NCBI GenBank assembly: GCA_026874595.1
Contig: CM049316.1
Coordinates: 67,730,676 to 67,794,675 of the forward strand
Reading direction: 5' to 3'
Length of the DNA stretch: 64,000 bases
Origin: Sipunculus nudus
Lineage: Eukaryota; Annelida; Sipuncula; Golfingiida; Sipunculidae
Both the position numbers and the translations under genes were made by a program. A model generated the notes under the pieces. It saw only the letters and a program-made list of their open reading frames with translations. It made no database searches and was not told where the DNA came from. This document shows positions 45,787-58,206 of this stretch, piece by piece (position 1 is the first letter of the stretch; every line of letters starts with the position of its first letter).

Positions 45787-47712
45787 CTTGTTGGGATTAC
45801 TGTACAGTATTGTGTTTTGTGGTGTTATGTGTCAAGTGGTCAGTTCAAATAATTAGCCATATTTAATATTCATTTATTATAAATAATTGGTGTATATAAT
45901 AATATAAATATATTTATTATTGGGAGCTTGCAGCTGAATTTATATTAGGGAAGTTAACAAAAAATGATCGTGGAATATAAACAATTTCACTACCAAAAAA
46001 AATCCACAGATCGAGTAAACGTATTCCATATACCAGTGTTGTTCTGTTCGTCAGATGACCCGTTGCTCCTCGGATAAAATATAAGTCTAGGCAACATCCT
46101 TTCCGTGAATAACGCTTCTGCGTTTCAAATTCGCCCAAATGTGTTGAAGCAACGATTCGGAATGAGACTTAGGTAGTACAATATATACTCCCCAGATGGC
46201 AGGGCAGGTCTCGAAATGGCAATTCCAACAACCTTGGCGGACTTCAGAAGAAATGTCGATATTGTTAACAGAATCTTTATCAATTATTTTTAGTAATATG
46301 TTGAAACTATATGATATAATATTTTATAACATAATTATTAATCGATTATGAATGAAAATATGACAAATTACATATAATTATTACATAAATATAAACAGGA
46401 CATTTGCAAACTCGTACCAGAGCCATGGTGATAAGCCTTGCTATGAGGGATCACATAAAAGTGATTTTCAAGCCTGTGATTTAATTTAGAACCCATCTTT
46501 ACCTTTTAAAACTGCGGAAATCCAGAATTACAACTGCATTTTCCATTTAGAACTGTAAATTAGGGGTCAAATACACGTTAGAGCTTACGCTTATTTAACC
46601 AGGTAAATTTGCATTTTAGTGGGGTTTTCAAAGGGTTGTTTTTCTATTTTTAACGCATTATTTCCACAATTTTTATTATTCTATAATACGGAGAGATGTT
46701 TAATTATATACAAAAATAAAGCTTACAGACTTTGATCACTAGAATATTTGATATGTAATGACCAAAAATGCTCAAATATATAGCTTGTAAAATGCAAAAT
46801 TTTCTTTGCGGCGTCATCAACGTTATGAATAACGTTATGACAGGTCAAAATTTGAGATGATAAATTTTGAGATAATAACTTATGAGACAATGAATCTCAA
46901 ATAACACCACATTTCATTATATAAACCTTATTTTTCTAAAAGTGTATATCTCTTCTATATTACAGAATACTATCTTTTTTATAATTTGCGGATTGTAAAA
47001 TAGTCTTTGAAAAAAAACCAATAAAATACATATTTAGCCATTATCAAGTGGTCCACACGAATTTCGGGACGAAATTTTGTCAACGAATAATGGAATGATT
47101 GACAGTTGTGGTAACTGACATGAGGTGGCTAACATAAAATTAAAACATGAACATTTACAAGTAGAGGTTTATTTATTTCAGGGCTATCGTTGACTCCTAT
47201 ATTTTCTATACATTTCCAATGAAATAAAAATGTGTTTTTTTCACCACACAATCGAGTGTTATTACTGAATAATTAGTTATATAAACCTTTTATTGAAAAC
47301 ATGCAGCCCTTTGTAAATCTGTACCTGTAAGTGTTGCAATATTAAAACTAAATCCATCTTAATCAGTCCAGTAGACCTTTAAATGCTGTTTGTAGAATGG
47401 ATGGTCGTGTTAATTTACCATATAAACTAGAGATGCAAGGCGCATGGTCCATCATCGGCATTAAAAAGCGGAGGCGGTTACCTCCACCTGAAAGAATCCT
47501 TTAAAAGGGGAGAAAAGAAAATGTGTTCATGAAGTTCAATTCTGGTGTAAATCCATTGGTAAATAACCCCAGAATGAGTTTTTGCCACCTGCACTTGTTG
47601 CGTGTGACTATACGGCCATCTATAGAGCGTGATCCGTTACGTCAAAGGCGACAATTACGTCACGCCACGTGCCGTTTCACTGAAAGGTGTCCGTAAACCA
47701 ACGTACATCATT

Positions 47713-47727
47713 GGGGGGGGGGGGGGG
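47713..47727 (+). repeat. G15 homopolymer
   Basis: Fifteen consecutive G bases. Confidence 0.95.
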
Positions 47728-47890
47728 TTGTTGATCGTTATGTTTATAGTCAAGTACAGCAATACCACGATGTCCAGGGCGTTTTTCAAAATATTCAGTT
47801 AAAAGAAAAATCCCAGGAATAACACAGGGTTAATCGAAATTCCATATCACTATCTTCCGCGCAGGGTTTGCGTCCTCATATCGGACGCTT

Positions 47891-47903
47891 TTTTATTTTA
47901 TTT

Positions 47904-47934
<31 letters not shown>

Positions 47935-47959
47935 ATTTATTTATTTATTTATTTATTTG
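47891..47959 (+). repeat. (TTTA)n microsatellite
   Basis: About 69 bp of TTTA/TTAT repeats with few interruptions. Confidence 0.95.
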
Positions 47960-49789
47960 AACCTGATTAAGCCTACATGTATTTTGAGGCATGTCTATTT
48001 TTATTTTCTGAGACAGCAAGAATGAGCGTGTTTATATCACCGTGACATAAATTCACGTTTATTTGCCAAAGTTTTCACACACCTTAAATACAAACACTGA
48101 GAGGTGATATACGCGTGTTCCATAATGGACATCAGGAATTTCAGTTCAGTGGATTCAGCTTTTCTTTTTTCTCGAAATAGTTTTTAAGGTGTTTGGTAGA
48201 TGGCGCAAACATAAGACCAAAATGCGCACCGTACAGTGGCGCCACCTGCATCAAGGACTGCCGTGTTTCCATTGGAACTCAGTATAAACTTTTGGAAGTA
48301 AGGGGAAGAATAAAAAAAAAAGAGAAGTATTAGAATAAAAATTAGAAATTCCTTTGTGCGTCTTTATGCTTAAATGAACGCATTACTTTTAAAATCCAAT
48401 ACAAATGTAAAGTATTTTATGTGAAACATTTGTTATAAGCCTACAATAATTTTAATTGCACATATACCAAGAACACCACAAATTATGAGTAATTTATTTC
48501 TGACATTAAAGTTAATACAATTTTATGTTTAATATACAAAGTGCAAGGGTTCCTTGCAGATATTGCAAATGTTCATGCACGGATATGTTTGCTGTTTAAC
48601 TATAACAGAGTCTTTTGTTATATCTTTGTCAAAAACTATCAGATATTTCTTTACCTTCACAGAAAAAAAGCACCACATAATAGGTAGACATTGATTATTG
48701 AATCTAAATCAGCCTAAATGGCACTATGTATCTCACCAGGTTCCAAAGGCAACATCTCCCCGTATCAATCTGATTAGACAAAGTGATCAACTATGTAAAT
48801 ATAAAATGTCTATGTTTTATAACCATATTATTTTTTAAATAATATCATGGTCTAGATATCGTCGAAGATGTTGAATTTCTATCTATTCTACCACGGGGTC
48901 CCGCATTCTCATTTATTTTTCAAACCTTCATATGACGGAGATTTTGCCCTGATTTAGTCTGTTATGGAGAAACCAAACGGGCACTTTGCAAGATATTAAA
49001 ATAATAAAATATTACATTGATTCATTGTTAATGCAAAGCACTGATAACATTGATTTGTAAATGCAAATTTATGCTAATGAAGGTGTGAAGTGTTATCTTT
49101 ATAGGCTTTCGTTTAGAGTCCTGTTATAATTTCTGATAAATATATTCTACCTTAACTGGTATCAGCAGCGGTATAGGCTAAGTTATCCATTGCAGTATAC
49201 ACATACCTTCATAACGTAAGATTTGTAAGTGTATTTGCATTCAAAATTTCTTTCGCATTTACATTTGCATTTGATACTCTCCAAAATTATTACATTTTTA
49301 AATAATAAAATGCATGAGCCTCGTTTTCTGGAGAATTTGTAAGGGGACAATCCAAAGGAATACCAGCAGAAGTCCCCCTCCATCGTCACAAGAACACCCA
49401 CTCAATATCTCCATGCAGACAGCTCCACTCTTATGACAAACAGGAAAAATCCCAACCGTAATATCGTAAATCGATTCACTCTTTCTATATAAAATGTTCT
49501 CATGTTACAATAGAAATGTTTGCTAAATGTTCAGTAAAATTATTTACATTTACATTCCATTTAAACATTCAAAAGCCCTGGCCAGCATTGATGCCAACCC
49601 AATGAGGCTGTTGACACAGGAACTCTTTGAAATTGTCTCAAAATAAAGATACATATTTGAAAGATTAATGAGGGAAACATGACGATACTAGAAACTGATT
49701 AACAAAAATATCTAGAAATTTAAAATTATTTGTCTTATAAAAAACGGCATGATAAAAAACTCAGATCCAAATCGTGGTTTACTAGCTGT

Positions 49790-50165
49790 TCTTGCCTTTT
49801 TGTTCGCGAGGTTTTCAAAATCGCGATATTCTCGAATGGGAATTATCGCGAAAAATAAAACCTTTGTGAATAAAAGGTGAACGTTGAAGGCAAAGTTGAA
49901 AAGTAAAAGGTTCACATTATGAATAAAAATAGATCGTGTATGTTCAAAGATTGATATTTAAAATGAAATCAGATCTTTCCAGTTGTTTACCATTTGGGAA
50001 CAATATTTTTATTTTTATTGATTAAATAATATATAATATAATTTATTCACATAATAATGTTTATATACTCTATGCAGGTCTTTAGTTTTCTTCAATCGCG
50101 AAAAATGAAACCTCACGAAACACTGAAAGTTAGACTCGTGAAAATTTGACCCCTCGAATATGAAA
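49790..50165 (+). repeat. Dispersed fold-back repeat (CGCGAAAAATNAAACC)
   Basis: GCGAGGTTTTCAAAATCGCG, ATCGCGAAAAATAAAACC, AATCGCGAAAAATGAAACC and CCTCGAATATGAAAAC are typical of a palindromic repeat. A second copy is at 62978-63390, with fragments at 1-130 and 35255-35350. Confidence 0.55.
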
Positions 50166-50336
50166 ACATCAATAGTATAGGCTAATTCACGTCGTATTCA
50201 ATGTCACTTAAATGCGCTTAATGAATGATAATGCCCTCTGTTGTCGTACTTCTGAATTAATTTCGATGCTGACAAAGAGGAAGGAAGCCGCCATGTGTCA
50301 TGGCATCATGCGGAGATACAGACCAGCGAGACATAC

Positions 50337-50742
50337 CGACTGACGCGTTCCCTGTCAAAGCCACGTGGCTTGAATTTGCTGGGAGCACACTTCCCGACAC
50401 CTCCTGGGCTGAAGGTACACATTAAACTGTCCTCCCACTTGAAGGTCCACGGGTCCAGATAACGCGTAGTCACTGACCTGGAATATCCCATCAACCACTG
50501 CTGGAATGAGGGGCGGCAGGAACAGACACAGCACATCAATTCAGGGAATAAATCTAAATCTTACCATGTAGCGAAGATGCCAAGTTTGTAGAACTCAGAA
50601 AATGCGAGTTTCCGAACAGCTCCTTGGGCATACTTACACCCCGAAAAAGTTTTAAACTGATGACCCGTTTGGCCAATTTGGTTAAGAAAACGACTTCACA
50701 CATAAACTGAACATGCAACGTTGCACCAATCAATGCTGCCAT
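50337..50742 (-). CDS. Candidate two-exon gene start, unknown product
   Basis: I do not recognise this protein. A minus-strand ATG at 50742 (context ATAATGG) opens 35 codons ending at a good donor (GGT then GTAAGT, 50638/50637). After a 137-bp intron, a pyrimidine-rich acceptor ending ATTCCAG leads into 50337-50500, in the same phase, ending at the donor CG then GTATGT. The second exon encodes QWLMGYSRSVTTRYLDPWTF, KWEDSLMCTF and KFKPRGFDRERVS and is markedly more GC-rich than its surroundings. The first part is hydrophobic (MAALIGATLHVQFMCEVVFL) and could be a signal-anchor. No continuation could be traced to the left. It could equally be a decayed gene or a repeat. Confidence 0.3.
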
Positions 50743-50759
50743 TATACATTTTTAAAGTA

Positions 50760-51849
50760 ACATACCTTTTCAGGCAGGACTTCTTTCCATATTATTTTCA
50801 TACTTTTTTTCATGGGTTAATTTTTTTAATATATATTTTATTCTAAAAGTAATCTTCAGGTGGTAATCATAGGCGGTTTCCTGAACGAACTGGGTGCAGT
50901 AGACATATGAATATTTCATATTATTGGCATTTTATTACCTATTACTTTTTTCTGTGATTTTTGCAATGTTTTACAAAATCACTGCATGGGTATATTGAAT
51001 TCTAGAATATAAGTATTCTATTGTACATGAATCTTGTTTATAAATATTGTATGCTGTAACAGTATATAAAAATGGGCTACTCGGCATTGATTTTTACTTT
51101 ATTTTCATGCTTTTTTAGACAATTTTATACTTTTATCCATTTAATCCAGAATGAAAGACTGATCAATGAAGTGAATTCGGGAGTAAATCAAAATAGGAAA
51201 GAATGGACAATATTAATTTTGGTGAGGTTGTGGAGGTATCACTTTTTTTTTTAATGAAAGCAAAGCTCTTGTCGGCGTCATGCAGTGAACCGCTTGTTTA
51301 ACACACACCAGATGCACCACAATGTAACAGCTTTCACTAAATCTTATATCTTACAAAGTCATAACATTTAAATCGATTATTTATCCAGCTGCGTGAGACA
51401 GGGAGAGGGAGAGGATGGTTGATACTCTGGTTTAACCAATTGTATACATAATTCGGGGCTTTTAAAATTATATTTCAAGACATCCAGGTATATGCAGGAT
51501 AGAGTACATTCATGGCTATATAGACTATGCTCCATTTCAGACATATACGATACGTGGAGTTCAATTAAGCGTACAGTCAAACACAGAATGTTGATTGACA
51601 GGCCTGATTATGATAATTTTGCCTTTGACAACGAATATATATTGTGTCGTTTGCACAATAATAAAATAATTACCTGTTAGATCAAATTATTACTTGTTCG
51701 AGCTAAAACAAAATAACCCTGAAGATTAGATGAAACTGTTTATAAAGGGCCACATTCCGATATCTGACGTCTATTAACAAAAGATAATTATTTTCATATC
51801 TGCGTGTTTATAACACGTGGGGCCCGGTTAAATAATTCATACTCTGTAA
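50760..51849. other. Intergenic, nothing recognised
   Basis: AT-rich sequence. Small open frames on both strands at 51377-51680 overlap each other and show no conserved motif or splice context. Confidence 0.55.
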
Positions 51850-52170
51850 ACAAGGACAGCCTTCAGCAAGTCAGAGGAACCAGAAAATTGTAAATATTAT
51901 TTTACAACTAGTGACCTTCCAGCTTCTGCACGTATGCAAACAAAGAAACTTTAATTTACGCGTCTTTCTTTCGTTTGTCAACATTGCTGTGTTTACAAAC
52001 AGTTCGTATGTAAACAAGTTTATGGATCCGTCACACAAGCGTTATAAGAACTGTTCTTAAAAGGAATTACCTAGAGTTTATTTATATATACGCTGAGTAT
52101 GCCAGAAATCACATAAATTCTATCGTAAAGGTCGGTGAAAGCTGGCTTTGAGAAAGTGCCGAGACTTTCA
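51850..52170 (+). repeat. Diverged duplication, copy 1
   Basis: It shares with 53090-53400 the ordered blocks GTAAACAAGTTTATGGATCC/ATAAACAAGTTCATGCATC, GCGTTATAAGAACT, GGAATT-CCT-GG/AGTT-ATT and GCCAGAAATCACATAAATTC. Confidence 0.6.
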
Positions 52171-52752
52171 CCTGCATGACCGTGTCAATATGTTGAAAAT
52201 ATATATTGGATGATTACAAAACCTGTGATGGTGAATTTGTATATTTATCGCTGAGGAGTGGTTATATATCAAGTCAGGAACGCGGGCCTATTAGCCCCGT
52301 AATGCATGTTGTTACAGCGACTCCAAAACAATAAGCATTAACAACCCTACATACCTGAAGACGAACGTACCTGGCACGTGTATACCACTACATCACACCT
52401 GTACCCGTATGGACTGACATGTACACAAACATGTGTGTTTGTGTATACCTGTGTATCTAGCATGGTGCATGGTGTATTTTTTTTAAATTCACTGTTTGGC
52501 TATTTGTCTCAGTAATCACTCATAATGCTTCTTTTCGATTAAAATAATTATTAATTAATTTCAAGAAACATAGACGTAGGCCATAATTATGTATATGTTT
52601 AGCTGTCTACCCTTTTGGTTGATTCTATTTGCATTTGTGTACAAATATACAAGATAGAAAAAAAACCCAATTTGTCTCTCCAGGTCAAGATCGAAAGCTC
52701 CTTCCTTGTGTTAGCGGTCGTCTTTGTTCTGATGGGCAGTGCTGACATGTGA

Positions 52753-52754
<2 letters not shown>

Positions 52755-52804
<50 letters not shown>
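52755..52804 (+). repeat. (AT)25 microsatellite
   Basis: Fifty bp of uninterrupted AT. Confidence 0.97.
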
Positions 52805-52807
<3 letters not shown>

Positions 52808-53089
52808 CATTATCATGGAGTGTTACAGTTCAGTCCTCGATACACGATGTAAATCCATTCTAATGATAATGTCAGAGGGCCGAAATGGAGCTTGAGTCAT
52901 GCAGGGATGGGAAAATAAATGTAGCTAGCATAGTACCATTTTAGCGTCTTTTCAGGCTGTCCGGTTGCATGTTACCCAGATAACTAAAAAAACCTCCAGG
53001 AATTAATTAAAAGATAATAATGCCGTTTCCTATAACAGACGTCTATTATTATATAGCCAAAGAAAATCCCTTGAACTTTTTATAAGAAA

Positions 53090-53400
53090 AGTCTACATGT
53101 CAGGCGAGTCAGACGAATACGTTTTGTAAAAGGCGTAACCTTTCAACTTGTACACATATAGAACTAACCCCCCTAGGGTATGTTTTTTGTTTCTGTTTGT
53201 TAACATTGGTACATGTACCATGTTTACTAACATTCTGTTAATAAACAAGTTCATGCATCGGTCATACAGACGTTATAAGAACTAAATAGTAGGAATTTCC
53301 TTGGGTTCATTAATACATACGCAGGGTAAGCCAGAAATCACATAAATTCTTGCTTTAAACGAGGAAAGTTTCATCACAGGTACTGGAAAATTTATATAAT
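53090..53400 (+). repeat. Diverged duplication, copy 2
   Basis: It lies about 1.2 kb from copy 1, in direct orientation. The exact shared block is GCCAGAAATCACATAAATTC. It may be an old dispersed repeat rather than a local duplication. Confidence 0.6.
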
Positions 53401-54229
53401 TTTCTATACCTTTAACTGTTACTGATAAGATGAGCGATGTGCTATGATAAGTTGATACAACGCATATGTGTAGGACTACGCGTATGCCCGCGTTGGCGTG
53501 CGCGTGCTTTCAAACGCTGCAGGTTTCTTGTTTACTCCTTTGTCACGCAGAGTGGCGCATGTAACACATCTTCAAAGCCAGTGAACGCATTCTTCTGTCT
53601 GCATTAATTTAGCTCGAATGCGCATATGCACGTGTAAGCGTTTTTCGGGAGCGTTGGTCCGTTTTGATCACAGCCCTTTGCCGTCCTGCCGTGCCTCGGT
53701 CCCACCTGTTTACATTTGTCTATGACGGCTTCCTCGCGCGTGCGCAGTGCCATGGTCCCCTCGGTGGCGCTTCCATGACCCTCACCGTGAAATCTGATGT
53801 TCATTACTCAGCTAAATATTAATAGGAACCAACCCAACCAAAGAACCCTGTGCTATTTATACGACATCTGTCTTTTTCCCTACCTGGTACAAAGATGTCG
53901 ATGTTTTTGGGTATGGTGAAAGACATATGATGCCTTCATAACTGTGGCTCACACATATTAATCAAATGATTCATGATCTTTCTCTTGCTATATGATCACT
54001 ATGAAAAATGTACATTGAATAGAAAGTTAACAGAGGTTGTCAAATAAAGGCCATGATGCATTTTTTCTTTACTTAAATATCGAAGCTATAAGATCAGCAA
54101 CCAAGTTAAAGACACATGAGTTTACAGCGAGTCTTTTTAAAATAAAAACTGCCTTTTTTTATGTTCCTTACTTCCTCTAAAAATACTGTTATTAAATAAA
54201 ATTTTAATATTTTACCCTTACCCTCCCTT

Positions 54230-54370
54230 GATAGGCGATCAGGCAGCTGTGTGGTAAAACGCTCGTCTCCCTCCTTTGGCGACCCTAAGGTCAATAGTTT
54301 TCTCCGGGTCCTCCGGTTCACTCCATCCCTACACCGACCGCCGAACGCCACCATACGAATCATGTAGAGT
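54230..54370 (+). mobile_element. tRNA-like SINE fragment
   Basis: GGCAGCTGTGTGGTAAAACG resembles a tRNA D-arm/A box, followed by an AGGTCAATAG B-box-like motif and TTTTCTCCGGGTCCTCCGGTT. This last piece looks like the core of a SINE common in marine invertebrates. Confidence 0.35.
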
Positions 54371-54934
54371 TCCTTGCATAACTTATCATAACTAGTTGCA
54401 AGATACATGTAAAACCAAAAAAGTTTATATCACATGACAAGCAGGACGTAAGGGGCGGTATGTAAACATTTTTTTCGGTACTTTCGCCATGCACCTGAAG
54501 AAGACATGTTAGTTTGTTCTACGCTGGAACCAGAAATGGCCAAGTGGCTTTGAATTCTGTTTCAATCAATCAAATTAAGTTGCAAAAGATAATCATTTTA
54601 AGAAGGTAAAATCAGCTTCATCAAATTCCAATGGCTCAAGTGTGGTTCTCCAAATGTGGTTCTCTTCAGCGTTGTTTAATAAAAATCTATCATTCAGCTT
54701 TGTTTAACAAATCTCATTTTGGGCCCTTTTTGACCACCATATATGTTGGTTTTACTTTTGAGTATCTGCCAAAAATGTATTAAAAAAACCTTGGCTTTTC
54801 ATGTCAGCTGAGATTTAGGCCCACAGTGTATCAGTGGAGGCAAGATATTAATTACTAGGGATTCTGTTCACGGCTGATGGCCTCCAAATATTAGTTGAAA
54901 CCTGTGGCGATAACTGTATCATAAAGTGACGCAG

Positions 54935-55975
54935 CCGAGCCCGAAAATCTAAGACTAAAATCAAAATCGAGACTATTGGATGCGAAGCCAAAGCCTAAAA
55001 CCATGTAATGCTATATCAAAGCTTGAAAACATGGGACGCGAGACCAACGCCTGAGACCAAGGGACGCGAGACCAAAGCCTGAGACCATGGGACACGAGAC
55101 CAAACCTTGAGACCAATGGACGCGAGACCAAAGCCTGAGACTATAGGACGCGAGACCAAAACCGGAGACCATGGAACGCCAGACCAAAGCCTGAGACTCT
55201 ATAGGATGGGAAACAATAGCCTGAGACCATGGGACGCTGGACCAAAGCCTGAGACCATGGGACGCGAGACCAAAGCCTGAGACCATGGGACGCGAGACCA
55301 AAGCTTGAGACCAATGGACGCCATAGCAAAGCCTGAGACTATATAGGACGCGAGACCAAAGCCTGAGACTATAGGACTCGAGACTAAAGCCAGGGACCAT
55401 TGAACGAGAGGCCAAAGCCTGAGACTATAGGACTCGAGATCAAAGCCTTAGACCATGGAACTAGAGACTAAAGCTTGAGACCAATGGACGCGAGACCAAA
55501 GCCTGAGACTATATAGGACGCCAGACCAAAGCCTGAGACTTTATAGGACGCGAGGCCAAGGCCTGAGACTATAGGACGCGAGACCAAAGCCTGAGACTAT
55601 ATAGGACGCGAGACCAAAGCCTGAGAAAATATAGGACGTGAGACCAAAGCCTGAGACAATGGGACGCGAGACCAAAGCCTGAGAATATATAGGACGCGAG
55701 ACTTAAGCCTCAGACCATGGGAAGCGAGACCAAAGCCTCAGACCATGGCTTGCGAGACCAAAGCCTGAGACCATGGGACGCGAGACCAAAGCCTGAGACC
55801 ATGGGACGCGAGCCCAAAGCCTGAGACCATGGGACGCGAGCCCAAAGCCTGAGAACATGGGACGAGAGGCCAAAGCCTGAGACCATGGGACGCGAGACCC
55901 AAAGCCTGAGACCATGGGACGCGAGACCCCAAAGCCTGAGACCATGGGACGAGGAGCCAAAGGCGGAGACCATGG
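54935..55975 (+). repeat. 28-bp minisatellite, about 35 units
   Basis: The unit is GACGCGAGACCAAAGCCTGA followed by GACCATGG, or by GACTATA(TA)G in a 28-30-bp variant. Units are mixed and diverged on the left and nearly uniform on the right (about 55726-55975). Because 28 is not a multiple of 3, every unit shifts frame and the minus strand is open in several frames, giving a repeated 28-residue peptide per three units. These open frames (for example 55011-55415, 55703-56028) are compositional and are not called as genes. Confidence 0.92.
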
Positions 55976-56096
55976 TTTATTTTTAGCCGGCAACGGCAAT
56001 TCGGTACCTTCGCTTTTCGGCGATTCACCTGATGTCTTTAACCTGTGTTAAAAATTGAACCAGAACCCACAAGATGCACTATGTACAAACTGAACA

Positions 56097-56275
56097 AGAC
56101 GCCCCTGTTTGGCCATCTGTGACCTCTTGCGGTCAGCCCCTCCCACCAGCTGTTCGACAAGTTAACGCTGGTGGTCCGTTAAGACACCTTTATGAACTAC
56201 AGCACCAGTCGATGTCCGAACCATGTCCACTTGATCTGTTCCAGCCCGGGATGTGTGTGTATGATAACCGTGGTT
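56097..56275 (+). repeat. Dispersed repeat D, copy 1
   Basis: CATCTGTGACCTCTTGCGGT, CACCAGCTG, GTTAACGCTGGTGGTCC and GTCCGAACCATGTCCACTTG recur at 59568-59745. Confidence 0.55.
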
Positions 56276-56466
56276 TATAGGCTCACTGACCAGCGGGTGG
56301 TTCTCTCAGTCTGTCTCGGGTTGATGCCTGTTTTCACTGTAGGCCCGAAACAGCTTTGGTGCGATGAAGTGTATATGTAATATAAACTGCCTGTGCGTTT
56401 GTTGCATATATGATACATGGGTCACCTGTAGGGCTTTTAATTGGAGGAAATTGAATAACAGAGTAT

Positions 56467-56794
56467 CGGCTCGGTTTCAGTGATCAATTGTCGTAAGAAA
56501 GGCTTCGTTAGGCCATTTGACAAAGGAGGCTACATGTCTAACTTCACTTAAATCGCTTAAATACCTTTATGGTCTCTAAAATCCTTTTTACAATTTTTCC
56601 GGGTAGTACTGATAAAAAGTTATGTAAAATCGGCTCGGTTTCAGTGATCAATTGTCGTAAGAAAGGCTTCGTTAGGCCATTTGACAAAAGAGGCTACATG
56701 TCCAACTTCACTTAAATCGCTTAAACACCTTTATGGTCTCTAAAATCCTTTTTACAATTTTTCCGGGTAGTACTGATAAAAAATTATGTAAAAT
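56467..56794 (+). repeat. Two-copy tandem duplication, 164-bp period
   Basis: CGGCTCGGTTTCAGTGATCA begins each copy (56467 and 56631). The two copies differ at only a few positions, so the event is recent. Confidence 0.85.
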
Positions 56795-57320
56795 CTTGGT
56801 CGGTTTCCTGTACTATTGTATGAGGGTTTTACATACATCTGTGTCAATATTTGTCAGAGCCATCGGTTATTCTTGTCAGGGCCTTCGATAATCGTATCAA
56901 TTCTCACAAGAAAATTCAATGACCGCATCGATTCTTGCGAGATACGTAGATCACATGCGATCTTGACAGAGCCATCAACTTCCTTTTTTCATTCTATAGT
57001 CTGTTTCACCAGCAGGTGCTCATAAAAATTTTGTGATTATTCTCTAAAACTTAAACATAAGCACGCAATATGACACTAAAGCTGACAAGAGCTCAACGGC
57101 CTAATCTGAGATGTTAAACTTCATAACAAACACCAACATTTATGTTTTCCATCCTTTTGATTCTTCTGAAACTTGTAGCCTAGTAAAATGGCGTCAGTCA
57201 TGAGTTGACAGCCTCACTCTGATAGTTGTTGATTTTTTAGACACTAAACAAACAGTCAAGAACTTAAAAGTGTAATTGTTTGTGCATGTAATCAGTTACC
57301 TTGACCTTCATAAACAATGA

Positions 57321-57370
<50 letters not shown>

Positions 57371-57692
57371 TACAAATATAAACTGTTTACTAATATATTG
57401 ATTTTATTTCATGATCATTTTTTTTCGTGACATTTAATCAGACTATGCATGCAATGTGTTTTCTTATGCACTTAATTTTAATTGCTACATTCCCCGTTCT
57501 CTCCCGGCAAATCGTTTTAAACACATCTTCAATATAAGAAATTTTTATTTCAATTTCAGATATGTGTAGTCTGACTCCATCACTGGAAAAATAATTTAAG
57601 AAAAGAAATATTTTACATCCTTTCTTGTATTAGAACAAAAAAAACACAAATAACTAGAAATCTTAATCCTATAGAATGCAAGCCTCCGACAT
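56795..57692. other. Intergenic, only a microsatellite visible
   Basis: No gene or repeat family recognised apart from the (AT)n tract at 57323-57368. Confidence 0.55.
57323..57368 (+). repeat. (AT)23 microsatellite
   Basis: 46 bp of AT. Confidence 0.97.
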
Positions 57693-57712
57693 GTGTGTGT
57701 GTGGGGGGGGGG
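57691..57712 (+). repeat. (GT)n-G10 compound tract
   Basis: TGTGTGTGTG is followed by ten G; the same GT-then-G layout recurs at 62892-62918. Confidence 0.9.
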
Positions 57713-57719
57713 AATGGTC

Positions 57720-57998
57720 CTTTTATTTGCATTCACTTATTCGGCCCATATACCGAAGTTCGTTCGTGCCTATGTGATACTGTACATTTGTGAATATTCC
57801 TTGAAGACTTTCCTTAATCAAGAACATATCCCAGATCCAAAGCAAAATGAAATCGAATCTTCACTGACAATTGCCCAAATGGCCTGAAAATTTCATGTGA
57901 TTCCGATCATGTTTGCGGGAGTTATGTTGTGAACACGCAAATAAAGCCGCAAACACAAGAACGGGAATGAACGCACACCTACCTGGCGAAGGCAATAA
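57720..57998 (+). repeat. Dispersed repeat, same family
   Basis: This is the best intergenic copy: TTCGGCCCATATACCGAA, TTTGTGAATATTCCTTGA, GGCCTGAAAATTTCATG, ending CCTGGCGAAGGCAATAA. Confidence 0.5.
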
Positions 57999-58156
57999 CC
58001 AATATCTTAATAGTGGTTTTTATGATAAAAATAGCGCGATATCAGTCATGTATGACTCAAGTTGACAGGAGTCCAATTATTCAGGGCTTGGGCTAGCACT
58101 TGGACTCTCAGGTTTACAGTCCCAGTCCATGCATTGATACTCGAGTCCAGTTTATA

Positions 58157-58202
<46 letters not shown>
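58157..58202 (+). repeat. (AC)n(AT)n compound microsatellite
   Basis: Seven AC units are followed directly by sixteen AT units. Confidence 0.95.

Positions 58203-58206
<4 letters not shown>

Larger units (their letters stand above)
45800..49789. other. AT-rich intergenic stretch without a visible gene
   Basis: Short open frames here (for example 45917-46138) lack splice signals, codon bias and recognisable motifs. The visible structures are a 15-G run (47713-47727), a (TTTA)n microsatellite (47891-47959) and a lone AGTGGCGCCACC (about 48235). Confidence 0.6.

Noticed and set aside
49183-49401. Minus-strand open frame as a further exon of the 50.3-50.7 kb candidate
   Set aside because: No convincing acceptor/donor pair in the required phase.
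55011-56028. Several long minus-strand open frames
   Set aside because: They are the 28-bp minisatellite read in different frames; no start context, splice sites or non-repeat sequence.
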